Assembly: GCA_932294295.1 (NCBI GenBank)
Contig: OW028585.1
Span: 13,982,771 to 14,046,770 of the forward strand
Source of the DNA: Alitta virens
Lineage: Eukaryota; Annelida; Polychaeta; Phyllodocida; Nereididae
DNA length: 64,000 bases
Reading direction: 5' to 3'
Shown here: one piece after another, positions 35,801 through 43,562 of the stretch
How positions within the stretch are numbered: the first letter of the stretch is position 1
How the letters are laid out: each line of letters opens with the position of its first letter
Notes under the pieces: model-generated
What the model saw: the letters and a program-made list of their open reading frames with translations, nothing else
Told to the model about the DNA's origin: nothing
Databases searched by the model: none
Made by a program: the position numbers and the translations under genes

Positions 35801-38800
35801 AAAGGGATTGAAGGTGCTTAGGTAAGTCTACATTAATTTGGAATATCTGCCCTGAATGTCATGTCTGAGTTGATATTGATCACAATGAGTTGATTATGAC
35901 CAATTGAGTCACTTAGTCAAATGCTTAACATCACACTAACTGCGAATGATTTCAACAAGTTATCGAGCTAAATATGATAATAGAGGCTAATTTCTTGTGC
36001 ATGATTTTCACAAGTTATGTGAGAGACAGAAAATTTCCCAAACAGGTAGAAGTACAGAAGGGAGTAAGTTACACTATATATTAGTGTAATTAAATTAAAA
36101 AAGATATTCAGAGTGCGATGAAAAAAATTTATTTTTTATTCTTGAACGGTTCATAATGGTTGCTGGTTAGTTATTGCAAACTATGTCATTATCACAACTT
36201 CACAGGTAGAAACAACATAGATTCACACTAATAGAGAGTACCACATTAATTTCAGGGGAAAACAGTTATCAAGCGCTTTTGTGCACACTTTTACAGTGTT
36301 TAAAGAGGACATGCAAAAGCTGTTGAGGACAACAGAGGCTTTAATAAAAAAGGGAAAACCAGAGTGTTTCAACTGCCCATTTTTCAAGGAGCACGTCAAT
36401 TTATACTTTGAAGAACTTCTATTTTTCTATGATGCGGAATCTGTCAGACTTGCCATGCAAATTTTATATGCTTACATTGATGAATCAAACGCCCAGCACT
36501 TTTTGGATATATTTTCAAAAAAGGCAGAACCAGAAATGAAGAAGGATGATGTTCTGACAATAAATTACTTTGCCTACTTTGACACACTTTGCTTGTGTCT
36601 GGCGAAGGGTGCAGTTCCATCAAAGGATGTCATCAATAATGTGATGGCGCTTGCAGTAAAAGAATGCGAATCATCAGTTGCCATTCCAGCTGTATATGAA
36701 ACTGCAGAGAGGCTCATACAAGCTTACAGAAGGCATGGAAACACTGAAGTGATTGAGTGCCACTTGAATCCTTTGCAGAATCTGTACCTCATCAACAAAG
36801 GTCTGCGCCAAACTGCATACAAATTGATTCAATCTGCATATGACACATTGGAAAACTGTATGAAATCAGGCAGTGTCATCAATATCCTTCTCTTCTTAAG
36901 TAATGCTAACCACCCTAAGCGCCACATCATTAGATGCTTTCAACTAATTCAAGTGCTGATGGAAGATGAAAAAAAGAACCCCCATGCAGAAATTGCAGCT
37001 CAAAAGGTTGGCATAGTTCGTGTTTGCAAACCATTCAAAGATTTACTGGTCTCTTCAAATGAAAACTGGCTTCAAAGGAGTGCGTTGCACCTGGCTGTAA
37101 TATTTTGCAATAAGGAAGATGTTTTACAGAACATACCATCAGATATACTAGACAGCCAAGTCAATAAACCAGATTTACATGGCTGCACTCCTTTGCATTT
37201 GGCTTACCTGCATCAAAACGAAGCAGCGGTCACATTCTTGAAATCACATGGCGCAACAGAAGAGCTGGATTTCTTTGGAGTGAAGCCAGAATCTTTCAGT
37301 TTGCGAGGCAGTGCATCAACAGAAGCTGGTGAAAGATATCAGAAACATTGTGTGGGCATTCTAGATGCCAAAACAGGAGTCTACAATGCACTGAAACCTT
37401 TGTTAATTATGCCAACCAAAGAAAGGCAGGAAGTACCTAGAATCTTCAAAAGACTTTTTGAGGCACTTGTGGAAAGCTACCAGGGGGATGTACGAGTTAT
37501 TATTGCAGGGAGTCTACGGGAACGATTGAAAATTGGTCAACTGGATGAGGTAGATGTGCAGTTACGTTTCAAAAATGGTCCTCACCTTGAAGGTAAAGCT
37601 GCAAGTGCTGACATGCACAGGTTTCTAGTGAAAAGATTAGGCGAAATCAGTTGGGAAGGAATTCCCATTAGGCCAATTTCTGTTCAGCGCCCATGGAAAT
37701 TCATCTGTGAAAGCCCCGGGCCTTGCAATCAACTTATTATCTCTGTTGATGTTTTCCCATTCAGGACAAATACTGTCTTGCCAGGAAGTAAGAACTGCTA
37801 CCAAAGAAAACAGGAACGAATTCTGGAAAAAGCACAAGAACACCATGAATACAGCTTTTTGAAATGGAATGACTTTATGAATCAACGATACCTGTTCTTT
37901 AACACACCATTTCAGTATGAATGGGATGTCATGGATAGTCTCCCACCTGGCTGTAGACTTGGTATTCTGATAGCTAAATCATTACTGGAGGTTAGTTGAG
38001 ATTATTTGCTTAACTTGTAGTGGCCAAGAAGGTGAATTATTGGAACATTACATTTGACTACACTTTTTGTTCAAGATTTGCCATATAATTGTCAAACTAA
38101 GATTGCCAAAGATTAATGATTATGTAAAATTAAGATAAGAATGAACATTTTTTTCAAACATCAATTTGTCATTTGTACTGAATATTCTTCCTTAGGCTGT
38201 TCAACAAAAGAGACAAAACAGTGCATACATTTTTGTGAAGAAACCTATCACCTCGTACGATGTGAAGAACACATTGTTTTGGCTATTGTCCGGTCTGGAG
38301 GTAAGAATAATGAGTATCACCAAGTGACTTTTGACCCTATTTGGCATGAAGATTATTTTATTAGGCCTAAACCCCTGTTACAGGTTAGGGGGGTACCATA
38401 ATCCAATAAAAACATAGACAAGTGCTTATTACACAGGACATTGGTACTTACAAGGTGCGGCATAAAAACTTGCACCACCAGCAATTAACTGCTACCTCTT
38501 TTCTTATTACCTCGATTGACCGTGATCGCATGCAGCTGCAATCATACACAAGAAAGTAATAATAGTCCTAAATATCTTTATGAATATATTTTCTTGTTTC
38601 CTTAAGAATGATAGATAATATGGATCTAAATATAACGCATGCACACTTATCACACCTTCGGGTCATTTTCACCTCAGCCTTTGCAATACAAGCATTAGAT
38701 TATGTCACTGATCATACAGATGTTACAGACACCTGTCTTAACCTTTGCCCCCACAAATAGGGCAAATAGATTCATGTTTAATAAGACGGTAGGGCATTGA

Positions 38801-40087
38801 TACTTTCGAGGCGAAGAGTGCCATTTTGGGTTCCGGTAAACAGTGGTAAATTTTCTGTCTTTTCTGTCTAATTAACTGGCCCATCCTCCTGAACATCATG
38901 TGATTATTTCCAGATTACATAGAGATTCAAATAGTCCCTCTAGAATACCATTATATTTCTTTGTTTCAATTTCATGAGCTTGCTGGATCAAAACTGGAAC
39001 CAACCTCCTTATCATCGAAATACCATAATATACATACACACGAATAAAAAAAAATGAAGGAGGATTCTGTGCAAATATTGTATTTTCTGTGGCTTCAGAG
39101 GTGTAGTTACTAGGAAATATCTTATTTGTAAACTTTTCTGCAACTAGAGAACCATGCAAGCAGACAGAAATCTGACTTCTGTGGTATGTGTCACTCTGAA
39201 CAAGCCCTGCAGCATGCACCCTGTTAATAATTCAGACACTGATATTGTCTAACATTTTAAGATCAAAAATATCACAATGACCAATTGCTTATACCCATGA
39301 CTGAATGTGACAAAACGTTAAACGACCTCATAAGCATTTGAGTAACCTAGAGCTATCCGAAAAGAGGAGATGCCTAGTGCAAGGTTTTAGGCCGCACCCT
39401 GTAAATGTAGTTGTAGATGGATATACATATAAAATCTCTCTGACAGTACTAGCTGGACTGAAGAGAGAAGTCCAAAGCAATGATGAATTAGTGGTAAGAC
39501 ACTCGCCTCCTCTGAAGGATCCATGATTAATCCTAGGCCACGACACCCTCTATGAGCAACATCCCAGTTGGATGTTGTTCGGATTAGACATTTAATTTGC
39601 AGTTTTGGGAAGGCTTTAAATGCAGTTATCATGTAATACATTTTCACACTGTATCACACCCATTCATCAACTTATACTTTCACCTCTGGCCAGCCTGACT
39701 AGCCAACCAGAGGCTTGTTCATTTTCATTTGTTGGGTATTATCAATTTCATAATGCAACTTTTTTTCAGATTGGGGATGTGAGCTTCGAACGTGAAAATG
39801 CAAAGGAAATAGAGCGTTCGCTGGTTTCGGGCAAGTTGAAATACAACATAGACTATCTGAAATGGCTGGATGAAGAAGATTTGGAAAAGTATAAGGTCCA
39901 AGGACGATACTGGGCAGACCGTATCATTACGACAATTTTCAGTGTAGCAGTAAATCACCAAAAGATTCTTGCAAGTTATTTCAATTCTGAAAGGCCATTA
40001 AATCTGCTTTCCAGTTGCCAAATAACTGAGATTATGCAGATTTATGAAATTTTGAGAGAAATACTGAGACAAGAGGTTTTCTACTAA
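26855..40087 (+). CDS. gene A: ankyrin-repeat cGAS-like (Mab-21 family) nucleotidyltransferase
   Basis: Reconstructed coding exons: 26,855-26,873; 31,783-31,831; 32,646-32,835; 33,100-33,234; 33,677-33,802; 34,003-34,040; 34,455-35,222; 35,561-35,821; 36,256-37,990; 38,196-38,300; 39,770-40,087. All introns are GT-AG and all phases agree, giving about 1,247 residues. Residues 1-200 match no fold I recognise. Ankyrin-type repeats are seen at about 210-430 and again at 820-870 (DLHGCTPLHLA). The nucleotidyltransferase core has Gly947-Ser948, Glu960-x-Asp962 and Asp1027, the layout of cGAS (GS, ExD, distal D). A Mab-21-like C-terminal helical part follows (SYDVKNTLFWLL). By family knowledge it could make a cyclic dinucleotide upon ligand binding; the ligand is unknown and no cGAS zinc thumb was seen. 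Exon limits come from sequence and from conservation in gene B, without transcripts. Confidence 0.85.
27652..28054. mobile_element. hAT-type MITE in intron 1 of gene A
   Basis: 403 bp with inverted ends TAGTGATGTG / CACATCACTA and a perfect 8-bp target-site duplication AATGCAAT (27,644-27,651 and 28,055-28,062). Eight-base duplications are the hallmark of hAT transposases. GGTCCGG words recur near both ends. Gene B intron 1 has a matching unoccupied site (AATACAAT at about 48,874-48,881). Confidence 0.85.
28165..28590 (+). mobile_element. LINE ORF2 fragment in intron 1 of gene A
   Basis: Translation with frameshifts and stops shows the linker between endonuclease and reverse transcriptase of a CR1/L2-like element: RNAKK..YYEYLYNEGKCNAKNL, then ELSRLSGKS, then NDYFANVG, then SVPLDLIPSKLIKD-like. 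It is decayed. Confidence 0.72.
28695..28869. repeat. 35-bp minisatellite, five copies
   Basis: Units start CACTCCCAGCATGTTCTTAA and continue ACGTAGAATTATACG, with starts at 28,695, 28,730, 28,765, 28,800 and 28,835. Copies are nearly identical. Confidence 0.93.
29300..29660 (-). mobile_element. LINE reverse transcriptase fragment, rearranged
   Basis: The minus-strand frame contains HTDSYNYLGT (a segment normally after the catalytic palm) upstream of GLLLMDDTVIVAQ (the palm with a LxxDD-type motif), i.e. out of normal order. The word CATCAAGAGTAATCCATGGA occurs twice (about 29,397 and 29,635), so an internal duplication explains the disorder. Not a functional gene. Confidence 0.75.
29661..30950. 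other. intron 1 of gene A, unique part
   Basis: No exon recognised. 30,830-30,950 is similar to 49,110-49,240 in intron 1 of gene B (TTTGGGCTGACCTG, then TAGTCTAGC/TGGTCTAGC), which shows the duplication extended through the intron. Confidence 0.5.
30951..31679. mobile_element. 729-bp TIR element in intron 1 of gene A
   Basis: Ends AAAGGGGTGCTCACACTCTC and, inverted, AGTGTGAATGCCACTT form imperfect terminal repeats. Gene B is colinear on both sides (left flank to 49,240, right flank from 49,241) and lacks it, which fixes the ends. The inside has a (GGGCAAGGATGA)-type tandem tract at about 31,265-31,385. Confidence 0.8.
31783..31831 (+). CDS. gene A exon 2 (49-bp microexon)
   Basis: Encodes SKLQKDETHRVWEAACR across its junctions. 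It is bounded by TTGAAG at the 3' splice site and by GTAAAT. The exon itself starts GTAAGC, so the acceptor is immediately followed by a donor-like sequence. It is identical in size and layout in gene B (49,316-49,364). Confidence 0.8.
32646..32835 (+). CDS. gene A exon 3
   Basis: 190 bp, phase 2 to phase 0; encodes YIDIEDIITNLTTS onward to FISVLK. Acceptor TACTATAG, donor GTAGGA. The paralogous exon is 52,119-52,308. Confidence 0.85.
33100..33234 (+). CDS. gene A exon 4
   Basis: 135 bp, phase 0 at both ends; encodes GLLPEYEKSGLPVFERPFS onward to SRTSWL. Donor GTAGAT. Read-through past the donor gives ten more codons (VDSHMLTCYS) and a stop, in the same place in gene B. Confidence 0.85.
33521..33592 (+). 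pseudogene. decayed exon 5 of gene A
   Basis: Homologous to intact exon 5 of gene B (53,329-53,397). In A the acceptor CAG has become GAA (about 33,514-33,520), and 7 extra bases (AAACAAT) break the frame before the donor-like GTAACT. The B exon is 69 bp and phase 0-0, so skipping it in A keeps the frame. Confidence 0.7.
33677..33802 (+). CDS. gene A exon 6
   Basis: 126 bp, phase 0-0; encodes TSKWRDPILPLAIRVIPDVS onward to VTSLLQ. Acceptor CTTACAG, donor GTAGGG. Paralogue 53,483-53,608. Confidence 0.85.
34003..34040 (+). CDS. gene A exon 7 (38-bp microexon)
   Basis: Encodes ILAPLGSRLQKT plus two bases. Acceptor TTTTATTTCAG, donor GTACCA. Identical in gene B (53,815-53,852). Confidence 0.78.
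34455..35222 (+). CDS. gene A exon 8 (ankyrin-type repeats)
   Basis: 768 bp encoding residues 186-441. Ankyrin-like units are SPFINILKSLIHHGADPL, EDGSTILHMAIQ (about residue 272), NDTNHSPLHTFIQ (about 325) and DENGATVVHGLLEG (about 417). These show the G-x-T-x-L-H-x-A type core with variation, so exact repeat number is uncertain. Most of this exon is deleted in gene B. Confidence 0.88.
35561..35821 (+). CDS. gene A exon 9
   Basis: 261 bp, phase 2-2; encodes CEDTLIEVLSKLLTKKNVNM, then a MVDKYMGTPYSWILMW ankyrin-like unit, to LARKGLKVLR. Acceptor TTTCTCTCAG, donor GTAAGT. Nearly identical to gene B at the DNA level. Confidence 0.9.
36256..37990 (+). CDS. gene A exon 10 (ankyrin unit plus nucleotidyltransferase core)
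   Basis: 1,735 bp, residues 529-1107. The first half is helical, with an ankyrin unit DLHGCTPLHLAYLHQNEAA near residue 835. The catalytic core follows: IIAGSLRERLKIGQLDEVDV (residues 944-963) compares with the cGAS GS-x9+-ExD motif, and QLIISVDVFPF carries the third acidic residue, Asp1027. Donor GTTAGT after SLLE; the frame reads three more codons to a stop if unspliced. Confidence 0.92.
38196..38300 (+). CDS. gene A exon 11 (Mab-21 C-terminal helices)
   Basis: 105 bp, phase 0-0; encodes AVQQKRQNSAYIFVKKPITS then YDVKNTLFWLLSGLE. The S-Y-x-x-K-x-x-L-x-W pattern is typical of the C-terminal lobe of Mab-21/cGAS-family proteins. Acceptor TTCCTTAG, donor GTAAGA. Confidence 0.88.
38449..39403 (-). 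mobile_element. 955-bp non-autonomous TIR transposon in intron 11 of gene A
   Basis: Terminal inverted repeats of about 25 bp: left TACAAGGTGCGGCATAAAAA, right TTTTAGGCCGCACCCTGTA read inverted. A TA dinucleotide at each end could be the target duplication. A related copy lies at 3.8-4.5 kb in the other orientation. The minus-strand frame at 38,896-39,219 is not conserved in that copy, so it is not a transposase. Confidence 0.8.
39475..39620 (+). mobile_element. SINE family 2 fragment in intron 11 of gene A
   Basis: GAATTAGTGGTAAGACACTC is tRNA-like; the body has CTATGAGCAACATCCCAGTT and GGATTAGACATTTAATTTGC. Confidence 0.72.
39770..40087 (+). CDS. gene A exon 12 (terminal coding exon)
   Basis: 318 bp including stop TAA. 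Acceptor ACTTTTTTTCAG. Encodes IGDVSFERENAKEIERSLVS onward, with EEDLEKYKVQGRYWADRIIT and SEIMQIYEILRE-type helices, ending EVFY. It aligns along its length with gene B exon 12. Confidence 0.88.
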   Translation: MGDVSFERENAKEIERSLVSGKLKYNIDYLKWLDEEDLEKYKVQGRYWADRIITTIFSVAVNHQKILASYFNSERPLNLLSSCQITEIMQIYEILREILRQEVFY

Positions 40088-41049
40088 TGATTACCAGTGT
40101 CTAATAACATTATATTTTGTAAGAATGAACAATCACAAGTACCAATTCAGCAGTTACAACTCAGACAAGGGAATGCCATTTTGCAGTGATGGAAGGCCTG
40201 TGCAAGTAACCAAAGCAAGTTAGTGAGAGGACTGTCAAAATGTAATCTGTATTGGCAGTGTCTGACCCTCAGTTGGGCCAAATCGACAGGACAATGGTCA
40301 GACCGAATTGAATACACACTGTAACAGATGCCTAAAGGAGGTCAATAACTGAACCTGTTAAATTTTGTTATGGCGGCAAACAATACTTTTGTTATGGCAC
40401 TCATTGCTTTGTATTTCTGTGATCAAAACATAAACTGATCAACAATTCCTTGCTCCCCACCGGGACTCGACCTGAGGGTCACGTTCAAACTGCAGTGTTG
40501 GTAAGACAGCGTCCATATCGGGCCGAATGTTGGCCCGAAATTGGCCAGATGTTGGTCAGACATCACCCACTCAGGGCTGACAACTAACCAATGTCACATT
40601 CTATTGGTGAAAGAAAGACCACATGACAGATAGAATCAACAAATACACTGACAAAAAACATTTATATTGTAAAATTTTTTGATTTATACAGACAATGTAT
40701 ATATCAATCTTGGTTTTGAGATTGCATGCATATTGATTGTGAACGTTTCATCTAATAAACACCTATTTGAAATTAGAAGCAAACCGATGTTTATGTGTAT
40801 GTACTTTTTTGTGAAATTTGTTTTAAAGATATGGTATTCCAGCAACCAATACAGCAATGATTTTTTTATTTATCAACTTAATCTTGTTTATGAGGATTTA
40901 CTTGTATAATCTCTTGCCATAACAAACCAATGATACCATGCACATGTTATAAACATGTCGGCCAATATGTGGGCATCTATCTGCATCATTTATCAATATC
41001 CATATATAATAAGTGTTAGAAATAGGCCGCTAATAATTGCACAGTCTTA
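40088..41049. other. 3' flank of gene A
   Basis: Probable 3' UTR and intergenic sequence. A degenerate ATATCGGGCCGAATGTTGGC segment at 40,515-40,575 is dispersed-repeat material. AATAAA occurs at about 40,755. Unlike gene B, no satellite follows. Confidence 0.45.
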
Positions 41050-41575
41050 TTAAGAATCAGGGGCAGCTGGTTGGTCTAGTGGTAAGACGCTCACCTGCTC
41101 CTCTGAAGGACATGGGTTCAATCTCAGGCCCTTGCACCCTTTATGAGCAACATCTCAGCTTCATATCCTTTGGATGAGATGTTAAATTGGTGGCCCCTTG
41201 TACTGTTACGTAGCTAGCTCTTCTACGCTATCTGTTCACATGGTATAGCAAATGAAGTTGTTGCTCGCTTCTGTGATGAGGTCCGGGTGGATCTGTTGAC
41301 TGTCTGAAATCAGGCTGTGTCCCTTGAAGTGTCATGGAATAAGGGAACACCAGGACCAGTTTGAGTCTTTCGTCACATCACAACATCATACATACATAGG
41401 TGCATGACTACGATACAGTACTCAGTGTCTATGCTGAGGCAAGTAAAAGATCCCACTCTTGGGGTAAATGTGAAACATGTGGACTCCTCCTCTCCCCTAC
41501 ATGATCAATCAACCCTCGATTGCGGCAAGAACTTTCCTTAGAGGGCTGCACTTTCTATATCCATCTATCTATCTA
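41050..41575 (+). mobile_element. SINE family 2 with an internal insertion
   Basis: The head GGTTGGTCTAGTGGTAAGAC and B-box-like GGGTTCAATCTC are followed by the body, broken at about 41,215 by some 210 bp (GTTACGTAGCTAGC to CATGACTACGATAC). The body then resumes TACTCAGTGTCTATGCTGAG and ends in a short ATCT tail. Confidence 0.75.
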
Positions 41576-42831
41576 CCCTGCAAACACAAGCATATTGTGA
41601 CAATCTTATCACAAAATTTGTATAATATTGTTACAATATTGTAGATCACATTGTCGCAGTATGAAAATGTGGACCCTAGAAAAGTGTGCGACAACATTTT
41701 TATAATATTCCCAAAAACCCTTTTAAGCAATATTTTCCAAATATTAAGAACAAAGATTTTGACAATATTTTATAACATGATTAAAATTTAATATATAAAA
41801 TATAACAGCAACATGTCTAGAATAAGGAGAAAAAACCTTAATTTTCAAAAGAACATTCAACAAAACTTCTTTTAATACTGAATATATAAATGGCAATAGT
41901 TGGTGAGCATTCACAGTGATGCATCTCTCCACATCATGTCTTGTTGTCAGCCAGCATGATTAGGTCCACTTCTACATCAGTAAACATCCCTGGAAATTAT
42001 ACTTTAAAAAAATATATATTTGAATTGAAACTCAGCATAAGCTATATTATTTACATTCGCATGACATCAGTGACTGTGTTGTAGTCCATTTATGGTGTTG
42101 CAAATTCAATGACTTATCACTGACAACGCTACAAAAAAATAAGAAAAATACCAACCTATTTCGCAGATGTTCCTGGATTTTGTTGTTGAGACTTGAAAAC
42201 TCTCTCCATATCAAAATGGCTACCAGATGCATATAACCCCTAGATGGCGCTTAACATTTAAAGTAATATTTTCATAATGTCAATAAAAACATTGCAGCAA
42301 TGTTTTTAATGATATTTTTTGAAATACTGCACAGACATAATTACAACAGACATATTATCATTTACCTAATGTTGTGACAATATTATTTGAGCATAATGTA
42401 ACATTATGATAGTGTGGACCTAGAAATAGTTGCAGCAACATCATTAATCATATTATAACAAAACATAAGGGAAATAATGGCAGAGCACATTTTGATAAGG
42501 TGAATAAAATCCTTCTTGCAATGTGTTTAATAAATTTCTATTTTAAATATGGCACAGATATTTTTACAACATCCACATTATCAAAGTTAAATAATGTTGT
42601 GGCAATATTATTTGAGCATAATGTAACAACATGAAAGTGTGGACCCTAGAAATGCTTGTGGTAATATCATAAATCAGATCATAAAAAACATTATCAAAAT
42701 AGTTTAACCATATAAATTATATTATAGAATGTTGTCTCAACATTTACACAATCTATTTTGGAACATTTTTTGTCAAATATTGTCCCAATGAGTGAGTGCT
42801 AATATTATTCAAAGTTGTCGTGTTTGCAGGG
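41576..42831. mobile_element. 1,256-bp TIR element (CCCTGCAAACAC ends)
   Basis: Perfect 12-bp inverted ends CCCTGCAAACAC / GTGTTTGCAGGG with TA on both sides (41,574-41,575 and 42,832-42,833), as for Tc1/mariner-like target sites. GTGTGGACC(C)TAGAAA recurs at about 41,668, 42,412 and 42,638 after a CATAATGTAACA word, so the interior is built of diverged repeats. No transposase frame. Confidence 0.82.
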
Positions 42832-42833
42832 TA

Positions 42834-43323
42834 ATCACATAGAGACTTATTAAATGTATGACATTTTTATCATCGACAACTTTATAGGACATATTAATTA
42901 AATCTCATTGAAACCTCACAAGTAATTTCATATGATTGAAAAAAAAGAAAGCATTGGCATCTTAACTATACGAAAGTAAATCATGTAATACTTGCTCTCT
43001 AGGGCAAATTTTTTTCCCCGTGGATTTTAAATTTACTTGGAAGCAGTGTCGCAGATTCAACATGTTTTCCATGTAGATTCCACCAGATACTATCTTATCT
43101 TATCTTATTGTAGTGGAAGTTCAGAGTTAAACCATATACAATAATTTTAAGGTGACCCAAAAATAACAAGAATATCTTTTTCAAATAAAGAACAGATACC
43201 TGGTGTTTTTTGTAGAATAGGGAAATCCTGCCGAAACTGTTTTAACTTACGCTTTCGTAGTTTTGGGAGTACAGCTATAAATGACACATTATTAGAACCG
43301 CGTTAAAAAAGCGCATCTTACAA
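42834..43323. other. non-coding stretch
   Basis: No gene or named repeat; four TCTTA-like units near 43,091-43,108. Confidence 0.4.
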
Positions 43324-43562
43324 ATCAAATTTAGTGAAGATCTGACCAGTAGAAACCGAGCAAATTGATTATAGTACAAATTCAGGCCTGGCAAAAGTCC
43401 CCCTCCTTGCCTACGCTGCCTACGCTGCTGCATACATAGGCGTTTCAGACGATATGGTGGACACCTTGTACGACGCAAAAAAATCATGGATTTTGACAGG
43501 CTCAAATTTGTACTATAATCACACTTTTCTTCTATTGGTCGGATCTTCGTCAAATTTGGTTG
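43324..43562. repeat. long inverted repeat
   Basis: The left arm (43,324-43,395) and right arm (43,485-43,562) are complementary over roughly 65 bp, including GATTATAGTACAAATT and GAAGATCTGACCAGTAGAA against its diverged complement. The loop of about 90 bp contains a duplicated CCTACGCTG. It may be a foldback element. Confidence 0.75.

Noticed and set aside
37637..37885. Minus-strand frame opposite the catalytic exon
   Set aside because: Shadow of the real coding frame of gene A.
38896..39219. 107-codon minus-strand frame inside the 955-bp element, candidate transposase
   Set aside because: Not conserved as a frame in the related copy at 3.8-4.5 kb and no transposase motif.
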